DNA from: Alphaproteobacteria bacterium
GTDB lineage: Bacteria; Pseudomonadota; Alphaproteobacteria; Micropepsales; Micropepsaceae
Assembly: GCA_020852655.1 (NCBI GenBank)
Contig: JADZAI010000108.1
Coordinates: forward strand, 1-51,319
Length of the DNA: 51,319 nt
Direction of reading: 5' to 3'
Shown: piece by piece, positions 1 to 7,407 of the stretch
Layout: every line of letters starts with the position of its first letter
How positions within the stretch are numbered: position 1 is the stretch's first letter
Program-made: the position numbers and the translations under genes
The notes under the pieces: generated by a model
Told to the model about the DNA's origin: nothing
The model's database searches: none
What the model saw: the letters and a program-made list of their open reading frames with translations, nothing else

Positions 1-44
1 AGTCCGCGGCGATCGGCCGCGCGGCGGTGTTCCTCTGTCCACAT
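1..44 (-). CDS. 5' end of a probable IS5-type transposase (cut by window edge)
   Basis: Only the first 14 codons are inside the window, reading MWTEEHRRAADRRG on the minus strand. An ATG is preceded by a good ribosome binding site (GGGAGG, about 7 bases upstream). A start of the form MWT-E-x-R followed by basic residues is typical of IS5-family transposases, whose next motif (YPSDLTDxEW) would lie outside the window. The bases from about 45 to 150 would then be the end of the insertion sequence. This is an inference from a very short stretch. An unrelated gene remains possible. Confidence 0.35.
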   Translation of the reverse strand, partial: MWTEEHRRAADRRG

Positions 45-412
45 CGGCGCCTCCCTGCAAATCGCGGCGCTCCAACATGAATCACAACCGACTCTTCCGA
101 TTCAACATCTTTCCGGTCAGGCTCTCAGAGCGGCTCGCTATCTCCTGACATAAGTCCCCCATAGCTTAGCCAGATCGTCGGCGGCCAAGATGTTCGAGGA
201 CATCTTCCTCGATTTGCTTACGCCCAGGACCCACCGCGCTTAAGAGAGCTAGCGAATCCCGATTCGCGTTGAACATGCAAGGTGGGTGCTTGCGCTCACT
301 CGTTTAGCGTACTCGAATGCCAGTGACATTCTCGGGACGCCAAAACTCCGAATTACCGAGCTTCTGAGGCGGTAAGGCGTGGATGGTTCGCTTGCGCGAA
401 GAATGACAGGAT
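45..412. other. Gene-free, less GC-rich region between transposase edge and antitoxin gene
   Basis: No convincing gene is visible. The base composition is clearly less GC-rich than in the housekeeping genes downstream. The left part is probably the non-coding end of an insertion sequence, although no terminal inverted repeat can be confirmed because the other end is missing. The right part sits where the toxin partner of the following antitoxin-like gene would be expected, but it holds only short interrupted frames on the plus strand. Confidence 0.4.
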
Positions 413-706
413 ATGCCGATGCTCGAGCGAGCCAAAACAAGACGCAAGAAGGCGAACCCTTACAGCGGCTCGACGCTCGAGTCCTGGCTGAAGGAGGACG
501 GCATCTATGAAGAGGTCACCGCCTCCGCGCAGAAGGGCGTCCTCGCCTGGCAGATCGAGCAGCTCATGGCGAAGCAGAAGATCACCAAGACCGAGCTTGC
601 CAAGCGCATGAAGACCAGCCGCGCCGCCGTCGATCGCCTGCTTGACCCGAACAACCGCTCGGTCACCCTCCTCACCCTCACGCGCGCCGCCTCAGCCCTG
701 GGGTAG
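413..706 (+). CDS. XRE/HTH antitoxin-like protein with premature stop
   Basis: A 97-residue protein with an N-terminal basic stretch, a middle part (SWLKEDGIYEEVTASAQKGV) and a helix-turn-helix at about residues 57-95 (KTELAKRMKTSRAAVDRLLD). It resembles antitoxin-type XRE regulators that repress their own operon and neutralise a RelE/HigB-type toxin. No toxin gene is present upstream. The frame ends at TAG (704-706), but the same frame continues RVEIGLVKAA to a TGA at 737-739, which looks like the normal end of this family. The gene therefore appears to have gained a nonsense codon. A start at 419 is also possible. Confidence 0.6.
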   Translation: MPMLERAKTRRKKANPYSGSTLESWLKEDGIYEEVTASAQKGVLAWQIEQLMAKQKITKTELAKRMKTSRAAVDRLLDPNNRSVTLLTLTRAASALG

Positions 707-934
707 CGCGTGGAGATCGGGCTGGTGAAGGCGGCGTGAGCCAATTCCGGGCAACACACCCACGAAGTCCGCGCGCACAAACTGAAGGGCAAGCGGCTGG
801 GTCGGCCGGGGGCGCCGAAGACGTTTGGAAGCCGGCGGAAGTGAAACTATCTCTCGCGCTGGCGGCTCTCCTGTTGGCTGGCTCGGCTCACATCGATCCG
901 AGGCGGCAGCAAGCCCGGAAAGCGGCGGGCGGCG

Positions 935-1138
935 CTAGTCCTTGGGGCGGTAGAGGGGGACCGGGCCGCCGCGCTGGGCGGTCGCGATCGCGTCCTGCTC
1001 CGGTTCCGGCTTCTTCCGGCGCTTGCGTTCCTCGTTGAGCGCGCTGCGCACGCCCAGGAACGCCAGCACCATCAGGCCCACGACGACCGCGACCCCGATC
1101 AGGATCAGCATCACCACCAGGAACCCGAGTGCGCGCAT
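935..1138 (-). CDS. Small single-pass membrane protein, unknown function
   Basis: A 67-residue protein. Residues 5-29 form one hydrophobic membrane segment, followed by a strongly basic stretch (NEERKRRKKPEPEQD) and a short proline-containing tail, so the C-terminus probably faces the cytoplasm. The ATG is preceded by AGGAG at good spacing, which supports a real gene despite its size. It lies just downstream of the FHA-protease gene on the same strand (90 bases apart) and could be co-transcribed with it. I do not recognise a family. Confidence 0.55.
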   Translation of the reverse strand: MRALGFLVVMLILIGVAVVVGLMVLAFLGVRSALNEERKRRKKPEPEQDAIATAQRGGPVPLYRPKD

Positions 1139-1228
1139 GCGACTCTCCTCGTCGGGCTCCTTTGCCAGCCCGCCCGCCCCGCGTCCAGCCGGACGGAGCG
1201 GAAGGAAGGGACGGCAACCGCCCCGCGC

Positions 1229-3163
1229 CTACTTGCCCTTGAGCTGGCCGTGCCAGGCTTCCATGACGGCGGTGGCGGGCGGCTGCTCGGGTTCGCCGGC
1301 CTTGGGCGGTGGGACGTCGTCGACGACGGCGATCAGCACCTCGCGCGGGCCGTCGAATTTCGGCAGCGGCGAGGGGAACGACACCGGCCCGCCGCCCTGC
1401 CCGATCGCGATCGTTTCGCCCGTCGCGGCGTCATAGGCATTGGCGAGAATGTTCCGGCCGTCCGACGAGCGTGCGACGAAGAGGTAGTTTCCCGGCGCCT
1501 CGACCTTGATTTTGAACAGCGCGACCTTGGCCTTGAGCTTCTCGTTGTAGACGTCCATCGGCGCCGCGAAGTCGCCCACCTTGTCGATGCCGGGATTCGG
1601 CTCGGCCATCTCCCGGAAGAGCTGGACCCAGGTCGCGAGCAACTGGTCGGGCGTGCGCAGGAAGGCGTTCGCCTCGTCCGCCCACATCTTCTGATAGTCC
1701 GCCAGCCTGGCGTCGGCGGCGCCGTCGATCAGTTCGCGCAGCATGTCGACGCGCTGGGCGTACTGGATGCGCGCCCCGGCATCGACGCGCACCGGCTGGT
1801 CCTGCCCCGGCATCTCCAGGAACTTGAACGAGCCGGCGCTATGCAGCGCGACGACCTCGCCTTTGGCGTTGAAGATGGGGCTGCCCGAGGCGCCGCCCGC
1901 GCCGGCGAGCGAATGCTGCACGAGCTGGTTCTCGGCATCGCTGCCGCGGGTCAGGAAAAAGCTGGTGAGGCCGGTGATGATGCCGGCCTGGCTGTTCGGT
2001 TCCGGCCGCATCCAGTCCGTGCCGGGCGTGCCCTCCGCCGGGTGGCCGATGAGATAGGCCTCCTGCCCGGCGATCAGCGCGTTGTAACTCTCCGGCGGCG
2101 CCAGTTTCAGCGGCTGGGCGACCTGCGAGGGGTCCTCGACAAACAGCAGCGCGACGTCATAGCCCAGGATGAAGTTGAAGCTGCGGACCTTCAGTTCCTT
2201 GCGCTTCTCCATCATGTCCATGAGGATTTTCTGGAACGCCAGATAGCCGGGGTGGAGCTTCACCTTCACGACCTTGAGCCGCTTGTAGTCCGGGCCCTTC
2301 GGCTGGATGGCGACCATGTAGGCGTCGGCCGGCAGTTCGTGGCCAATCTGGTCGAACATCTCGGCGACGTGGCTGTTGGTGGCGAGGGCCCGGGTGCCGT
2401 CGGGCATCTGCACCGCCCATGCCGTGCCGCGCCCGATCCACTCGCCCATCGGGCTCATCACGGCGACGAGATAGACCGACTCCTTGTTCTCGCGGATCAG
2501 AGCCGCGAGGTCCGTCTTCTTGCCGAGGCCCTGCACGGCCTCCTCCATCGACGGCACCTTCTGGTTCAGCGCCGCGACCTCGCGCGAAATGTCGGCGACC
2601 TGGGACTGGGTGGTGGCGACATCCTGCGACACCTGCGCCACCCGGCCCTGCGTCTCGGCCACCTGGCCCGCCGTCGTCTGCACGTCCTTGTTGAGGTAGT
2701 AGACGCCCGCCGCGACGACGGCGATCGCGAGCGCCGCCAGGGCGAGCGCGTTGCGCAGGCGGCGCCCGCCGGCCTGGGTTTGCTGCGCGAAGTCGCCGAT
2801 GTCCTGCCCGCGCGCCAGCACGCGCGTCTTCGGCATGTTGCCCTGCGCCCCGTCGATGCGCTCGATGCGCAGGCGCGGGCCGGTCGGACCGGAGAGCTGG
2901 ATCGTCGTGACCTTGTCCAGTTCCTCGCCGTCGAGGATGGCCCGGCCGTTGGCGAAGACCGGCTTTTCGCGCGAGATCACGAATTTGTAGATGCCGAGTT
3001 CGCGCTGAAGGCGGAAATGGTCGCGGCTGACGACGTCGAGATCGGGCGGAAAGCCGATATCGGCGTCGATCGCCCGGCCGAAGGTGACGACATCCTTGTC
3101 GTCGCCGATGGTGATCTCTTCGCCGGCGTGCGGCTCGCTGAGAAACTTGACAACCAGACCCAC
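1229..3163 (-). CDS. FHA domain-transmembrane-trypsin-like serine protease
   Basis: A 644-residue protein. The N-terminus is a forkhead-associated domain (about residues 5-105) with the expected F28-G-R, S46-R-x-H49 and N72-G motifs for binding phosphothreonine peptides. A membrane helix follows at 139-156, then a coiled-coil-like segment (160-215), then a trypsin-like domain with likely triad His265 (NSHVA), Asp336 (GYDVALL) and Ser426 (GASGSP), and a C-terminal domain of about 150 residues. The predicted topology is FHA in the cytoplasm and protease in the periplasm. I chose the GTG at 3163 because GAGGGGAGG lies directly upstream. An earlier in-frame start at 3229 lacks such a site and lies before the FHA fold. 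The substrate and partner kinase are unknown. No kinase or phosphatase gene is adjacent. Confidence 0.8.
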   Translation of the reverse strand: MGLVVKFLSEPHAGEEITIGDDKDVVTFGRAIDADIGFPPDLDVVSRDHFRLQRELGIYKFVISREKPVFANGRAILDGEELDKVTTIQLSGPTGPRLRIERIDGAQGNMPKTRVLARGQDIGDFAQQTQAGGRRLRNALALAALAIAVVAAGVYYLNKDVQTTAGQVAETQGRVAQVSQDVATTQSQVADISREVAALNQKVPSMEEAVQGLGKKTDLAALIRENKESVYLVAVMSPMGEWIGRGTAWAVQMPDGTRALATNSHVAEMFDQIGHELPADAYMVAIQPKGPDYKRLKVVKVKLHPGYLAFQKILMDMMEKRKELKVRSFNFILGYDVALLFVEDPSQVAQPLKLAPPESYNALIAGQEAYLIGHPAEGTPGTDWMRPEPNSQAGIITGLTSFFLTRGSDAENQLVQHSLAGAGGASGSPIFNAKGEVVALHSAGSFKFLEMPGQDQPVRVDAGARIQYAQRVDMLRELIDGAADARLADYQKMWADEANAFLRTPDQLLATWVQLFREMAEPNPGIDKVGDFAAPMDVYNEKLKAKVALFKIKVEAPGNYLFVARSSDGRNILANAYDAATGETIAIGQGGGPVSFPSPLPKFDGPREVLIAVVDDVPPPKAGEPEQPPATAVMEAWHGQLKGK

Positions 3164-3248
3164 GGGCAACCTCCCCTCGTCACGAAACCGCAGCGTGCCA
3201 CGGCCCCAGGGACGGCGACAGTCCTCCAAACAGGGGCGCCTTATGGCG

Positions 3249-4100
3249 CTACACGTCCCGCGCCTGCGTGACGACCGGCGGCTGCCAGCCGGGTTGGAGC
3301 GATTTCAGCGGATGCGAGGCCGTCACCTGCCCCATGAAGGGCGGCCAGATATTGTAGCCGAGCAGCGACTGGAGGCGCGGCGACATGCGCGCCGCCCACG
3401 CGCGCGGAACGCCGAGATAGAAATTCTCCTGCGTCCGCGCCCAAGGCTCGCAATACTGGTTGGTGAAGGCAAGCCGCGGCGCGTCGCTGCGATTGGCGCC
3501 GCCGCGATGCAGCAGCGTGCCTTGGAAGACGATCGCGGCGCCGGCCGGCATGACCATCGGACGCAGGTGCTTCTCGATTCCTCGTTCCGTGCCGGTGCTG
3601 CCGACGCCGTCGGCGTTGCTCCCGAGCAGGCTGTCGACCTCGGCGCCGCTCCAGGTGTGGCTGCCGGAGATCACGTCGGTGGCGCCGTTCTGCGCGGTGA
3701 AGGCGTCGATCGCGCAGATGACGGAAAGGCTGATGGCGGGCCGCGGCCGCGGCTGGCGGTAGAAGCCGTCGTCGAAATGCACCGCCTGTGCCTTTTCGCC
3801 GGGATAGATGCAGATCGCCTGGCTCGCGGTCAGGAGATAGCCGGGCTGGAGGAAGCGATCGAGCAGCGACAGCAGCCGCGGTTCCTCGGTCACATCCTCG
3901 AAGACCTTGCCGCGGGCGACCAGCGTATAGACCCGCTCCGTCTCATGCCCTTCGAACGGGTTGCGCCCCAGATGCGCGCCCAGATGCGGCGTCAGCGCCG
4001 CACGCGCCGCGCCGATCTGCTCCGCCGACAGGAAGTCCGCGATGACGGTGTAGCCATCCCGGCGCAGCCGCGCCTCGTGCGCCTCGACATCGAAACTCAT
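3249..4100 (-). CDS. Phytanoyl-CoA dioxygenase (PhyH) family protein
   Basis: A 283-residue Fe(II)/2-oxoglutarate-dependent oxygenase of the PhyH family. The iron ligands are visible as H108-x-D110 (VHFDDG) and the distal H198 (LLHRGG), with R209 placed to bind 2-oxoglutarate. Start ATG at 4100; the preceding gene ends at 4106, so the two form an operon. The family hydroxylates a wide range of substrates (fatty acyl-CoAs, natural products, halogenated compounds), and nothing in the neighbourhood fixes the substrate. Confidence 0.8.
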   Translation of the reverse strand: MSFDVEAHEARLRRDGYTVIADFLSAEQIGAARAALTPHLGAHLGRNPFEGHETERVYTLVARGKVFEDVTEEPRLLSLLDRFLQPGYLLTASQAICIYPGEKAQAVHFDDGFYRQPRPRPAISLSVICAIDAFTAQNGATDVISGSHTWSGAEVDSLLGSNADGVGSTGTERGIEKHLRPMVMPAGAAIVFQGTLLHRGGANRSDAPRLAFTNQYCEPWARTQENFYLGVPRAWAARMSPRLQSLLGYNIWPPFMGQVTASHPLKSLQPGWQPPVVTQARDV

Positions 4101-4105
4101 GGCCG

Positions 4106-4504
4106 TCAGCCCGCCGCCTTGTTCTTCACGACGCGGATGATGTTGTAGGGCCCCTCCAGTGTCACTCCCGTCGCCGTCGGCGTGACCGTAAAGCTGTCGC
4201 CGAACGGTCCCACGCCGCGGCTGTAGCGCATGACGCCGGCCCCCACCTCGCGGGCCTTGAAGCTGCGCAGCGCCCAGGCGTTGCGGATCGCGGCGGCGAC
4301 CGATTCCGGCGTCGCGGCCGCCATTTCGAGCCGCGCCGGCCGCATCATGAAGCCGAACGCAATGGCGAGCACCAGGGCGGCGACGGCCGAGAAGGCAATC
4401 GTCGCGGCCAGCGAACCGAGGCCGCCGGTGACATAGAGCCCTGCAAGAAGGCCGACGAAGACGGCCAGCCCGTAGATCGCGGCCTTCGTGACCGAGAATC
4501 CCAT
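4106..4504 (-). CDS. Two-pass membrane protein of unknown function
   Basis: A 132-residue protein with two hydrophobic segments (about residues 8-28 and 31-53) followed by a soluble domain of about 75 residues containing SFKAREVGAGVMRYSRG and a threonine-rich strand region. It lies 5 bases upstream of the PhyH gene and is probably co-transcribed with it. The C-terminal part looks like a small beta-rich domain, perhaps periplasmic or cytoplasmic depending on orientation. I do not recognise a named family. Confidence 0.6.
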   Translation of the reverse strand: MGFSVTKAAIYGLAVFVGLLAGLYVTGGLGSLAATIAFSAVAALVLAIAFGFMMRPARLEMAAATPESVAAAIRNAWALRSFKAREVGAGVMRYSRGVGPFGDSFTVTPTATGVTLEGPYNIIRVVKNKAAG

Positions 4505-4610
4505 CTGCGTGCTCCTGCGCCCCCACGCACAATCCCGCTTACACTGACGAGGCGCGGACTCGGTGGAAACGCGGCATCTCGCCGCGAAAGGTGCGACGAA
4601 GTGACTGGTC

Positions 4611-5342
4611 CTAATCGAACGCGCGGGCGAGAAAATGCGCCAGTGCGGCCTGCGCCCGGGGCGTCGAGCCGATCGTCGAGTGGCGCGCGCCGTCGATTTC
4701 CATCGCGGTTACGGTATCGCTCTCCGGCGGCACGCAAGTGCGCCAGTCGACGATGCCGTCCTCCCGGGAATAGAGCGCCAGCATCTTCTGCGGAGGCATC
4801 TGCACGTCGTCCATGACGCCGGCAACGAGGCCGGGGTCGAACGAGCGCTGCAAGGCCCACACGAAGGGCGCCAGCGGCGTCGGGATCGGCAACCGGGCCG
4901 GCGAGCACATGGTCGCGACCGCGCAGACATGGTCCGGCATCATGCGGGCAACCTCGCGCGCGAAGACGCCGCCGAGGCTGACGCCGGCGACCGCGACCTT
5001 GCCGCCGGTCTGGTCCGCCAGCCGCGCGACGCGCGTCTTCAGCCGTTCGATCGCGCGCGAGCGCGGGCCGAGATTGCGGCCGGCCCGCCAGCCCTCCGCC
5101 CGATAGCCGAGGCCCCACAGGAAGGTGCGCAGCCGGACCGTCGTGCCGTCGCCGGTGAGGAATCCCGGGATGACGAGCACGCCTTCGCCGTTACCGCGCG
5201 GCAGCGCCCCGCGCTCCGGAAAGGACGGTGGAAACGCCGACCACTTCGCGAGGCGAACGGATTCCCTGAACCAGCTTCCAACGCCCAGGCCGGAACCTTT
5301 CTCCGGCCAGGTCGCGAGCGCGCGATGATCGATACCCTGCAT
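4611..5342 (-). CDS. Alpha/beta hydrolase
   Basis: A 243-residue protein with the alpha/beta hydrolase core. The nucleophile elbow is GVSLG (Ser122), the acid is probably Asp195 (YSREDGIVDW) and the base His221 (GARHSTIG). The strand before the oxyanion region reads VLVIPGF. The start is the ATG at 5342 with GAGGAG about 10 bases upstream; upstream in-frame codons lack such a site and give a basic, low-complexity leader. Substrate unknown. Esterase, lipase or peptidase activity are all possible. Confidence 0.75.
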   Translation of the reverse strand: MQGIDHRALATWPEKGSGLGVGSWFRESVRLAKWSAFPPSFPERGALPRGNGEGVLVIPGFLTGDGTTVRLRTFLWGLGYRAEGWRAGRNLGPRSRAIERLKTRVARLADQTGGKVAVAGVSLGGVFAREVARMMPDHVCAVATMCSPARLPIPTPLAPFVWALQRSFDPGLVAGVMDDVQMPPQKMLALYSREDGIVDWRTCVPPESDTVTAMEIDGARHSTIGSTPRAQAALAHFLARAFD

Positions 5343-5481
5343 GGCGAAGCCCAACTCCTCACGCCTTGCTCCTGGCGCGTGACGACGTTGTCTTCGAAAA
5401 TTCACGAAACTTCTACCGCGCCGACAACAAATTCGCGGCGCTGTGCCCGACGGCACAATCGCCGCGTTTCGCTGCGCGGAA

Positions 5482-6261
5482 CTAGCCTTCGCCGCGTATC
5501 GTGAACATCACGTCGCGCGCCGCCGGCGCGAGGCTCTGCCCGCCGTCGACGATGAGATTCTGGCCGGTAACGGCCTCGGCATCGACGAGGTAGCGCAGCG
5601 CGCGCACGAGTTCCGCGGGGCTCGAGCCCCGGCCCAGCGGTGGCGTCCGGCTTGCGACCTCGAACTCGGCCGGCGTCTGGTCCGCACTCGGCAAGGTGAT
5701 GCCGGGCGAGATCGCATTGACGCGAACGCGCGGTGCCAGCGATTGCGCCATCATCGTCGTCGCGGCATGCAAGGCGGCCTTCGACATCGTGTAGGCGAAG
5801 AAGTCGGGATTGAGCTGGGCGAGCTTCTGATCCAGCAGATTCACCGCCAGACCCTTGGCATCGTCGGGAAGCTGCGCCGCCAGGGCCTGGGTCAGCAGCA
5901 CCGGCGCCACGGCATTCACGGCATACATCCGCTCGAGCCTGTGAGGGGTGGCGTCGGCTGGGGAGTCGAACTCGAACAGCGACGCGCTGTTGACGAGGAG
6001 CGACGCGAAGCCCGGTTCCCCGCGGCTTTCGAAGATCGCCCTCGCCCCCTCGGGCGCCGTCAGCTCGGCCTGCGCGAGGTCGCAGCGTCCACCCCTGGCG
6101 ACGATGCGCGCCGCGGTTTCCTCCGCCTCGCGCCGCGACGTGTTGTGGTGCAGGCGCACGAACCAGCCGTCCTCGGCCAGCGCCTCCGCAAAGGCGGCGC
6201 CAAGCCGGCGCGCCGCGCCGGTGACGACGGCAAAGCCGCGACGGTCGGGAGAGCCGCTCAT
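5482..6261 (-). CDS. Pteridine/dihydromonapterin reductase-like SDR
   Basis: A 259-residue short-chain dehydrogenase. The cofactor motif is TGAARRLG (14-21), and Y157-x3-K161 supplies the catalytic pair. The position of the usual catalytic Ser is occupied by Asp144 (NLLDQK), 13 residues before the Tyr. This Asp-Tyr-Lys arrangement is the hallmark of pteridine reductase PTR1 and FolM, which reduce dihydropterins/dihydrofolate with NADPH. The gene start overlaps the end of the upstream folB-like gene by ATGA, supporting a pterin role. Subclass is inferred from this residue and the neighbour. Confidence 0.75.
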   Translation of the reverse strand: MSGSPDRRGFAVVTGAARRLGAAFAEALAEDGWFVRLHHNTSRREAEETAARIVARGGRCDLAQAELTAPEGARAIFESRGEPGFASLLVNSASLFEFDSPADATPHRLERMYAVNAVAPVLLTQALAAQLPDDAKGLAVNLLDQKLAQLNPDFFAYTMSKAALHAATTMMAQSLAPRVRVNAISPGITLPSADQTPAEFEVASRTPPLGRGSSPAELVRALRYLVDAEAVTGQNLIVDGGQSLAPAARDVMFTIRGEG

Positions 6262-6680
6262 GGCTGCTCGCTCCGCAGGCGATAGACCTCGAGGCCCGCG
6301 CCGGCCGCCTCGTTGAAAATGTCGGGCTTCAGGATCGAAACCCGGCAGGCCTCGACGCGCGGATCGCGGAAGCAGAGCCCGATCAGTTCCTCGATCAGCG
6401 TCTCGATGAGATCGGTATGGTCTTTCTGCGGCCAGGCCCGCAGCTCGTCGCGGATCGTGTCGTAGTTCAGCACGGATGCGACACCGGAGCCGCTGAACGG
6501 GCGTTCGAGATGGGCGAAGAGTTCGACGTTCACGAGGATTCGCGTCGGCCGCTCGGCGTGGCGCTCCCAGGGGTGGAGCCCCAGCCGCACCTCGGTGACG
6601 ATGTCGCGCAGGAGGATGCGCTGATATCCCCGCGCCGCATTCCACAGGGCGCCGCTCTGGACGCTTCCAACCGGCTTCAT
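6258..6680 (-). CDS. folB: Dihydroneopterin aldolase family protein (first copy)
   Basis: A 140-residue FolB/FolX-type protein. The conserved features are LGLHPWE near residue 35 (the usual catalytic Glu), the NYDTI motif and IETLIEELI, followed by the VSILKP strand with the conserved Lys. FolB converts dihydroneopterin to 6-hydroxymethyldihydropterin in folate synthesis; FolX epimerises dihydroneopterin triphosphate. The gene is followed by a pteridine reductase-like SDR with a 4-base overlap and diverges from a second folB paralogue starting about 70 bases away. Which copy makes folate cannot be told from sequence alone. Confidence 0.8.
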   Translation of the reverse strand: MKPVGSVQSGALWNAARGYQRILLRDIVTEVRLGLHPWERHAERPTRILVNVELFAHLERPFSGSGVASVLNYDTIRDELRAWPQKDHTDLIETLIEELIGLCFRDPRVEACRVSILKPDIFNEAAGAGLEVYRLRSEQP

Positions 6681-6748
6681 GCCTGCCTATCTTCCTTCGT
6701 TGTCCGCCGATCTTGAACATGGCTCGGCGAGGTGCAAGGACACCGCTC

Positions 6749-7162
6749 GTGAAATCCACGCCCAATGTCCAGCCGTTGCGCATCGCCGACGCTTCGCGTG
6801 CGGTGCGGCACGTCTTCGTGCGCGATCTCCGGCTCGGCGCCCATATCGGCGTGCATCGTCACGAGGAGGGGCATCCGCAGCCCATCCTGATCAATATCGA
6901 CCTCACCGTGCTGGAGGGTGCGGAACCCGTCGCCGACCGGCTGTCGGAGGTCGTGGACTATGAGCAGGTGGTCAACGGCATCCGCGCCATCGTGAATGCC
7001 GGGCACGTCAAGCTGGTCGAAACGCTGGCCGAGCGCATCGCAGCCTATGCGCTTGAAGACACCAGAGTTCGCGCCGTGCGCGTACGGATCGAGAAGCTGG
7101 AAATCATGCCTGACGCGGCCAGCGTCGGGGTCGAGATCGAGCGCCTAGCCCCTGATTTGTGA
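6749..7162 (+). CDS. folB: Dihydroneopterin aldolase (second copy)
   Basis: A 137-residue protein from the GTG at 6749 (AAGGA 8 bases upstream). ATG codons at 6713 or 6719 would extend it by 10-12 residues but have no visible ribosome binding site. It has the family motifs IGVHRHE (catalytic Glu), VVDYEQV, VKLVETLAE and VRIEKLEI, and ends in the usual VGVEIERL. This form resembles the standard alphaproteobacterial folate-pathway FolB more closely than the copy on the other strand. Diverges from the first folB across a 68-base gap that must hold both promoters. Confidence 0.8.
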   Translation: MKSTPNVQPLRIADASRAVRHVFVRDLRLGAHIGVHRHEEGHPQPILINIDLTVLEGAEPVADRLSEVVDYEQVVNGIRAIVNAGHVKLVETLAERIAAYALEDTRVRAVRVRIEKLEIMPDAASVGVEIERLAPDL

Positions 7163-7407
7163 AAGGCAAATTGCTCCGGCCCCGGAGATTTTCAACAGCA
7201 GCGCGGGGCGTCCCAGCCGACCGGATTCAGCGCGATTCTCACATGTTTTCCTATCATGAACAAAAGTAAACGAGAAATTTCTTTCAAGATCAAGGCCTTA
7301 GGGTCTTTACGCGTTCGTCATTTTACCGACGCGAGGCCGTCATGGACTGCGAAGGTCATTCCGCAGGTAAATTCGGCCACAGAATTATCCACAGGCCCGG
7401 CCCGGCC

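Noticed and set aside
249..440. Minus-strand 63-codon frame and a complementary 40-codon plus-strand frame resembling a helix-turn-helix end
   Set aside because: The plus-strand frame has stops on both sides and no start codon, and the minus-strand frame has no ribosome binding site or family match.
740..934. Short frame after the antitoxin with a basic KLKGKRLGRPGAPKTFGSRRK-like end, and a hydrophobic VKLSLALAALLLAG stretch
   Set aside because: No start, no continuous gene and two different frames; it could be debris of a mobile element but nothing identifies it.
7163..7341. Possible LexA/SOS box upstream of uvrC
   Set aside because: A GAAC half-site is present at about 7258, but the second half does not occur at the spacing of the alphaproteobacterial GAAC-N7-GAAC site, so SOS control is not supported.
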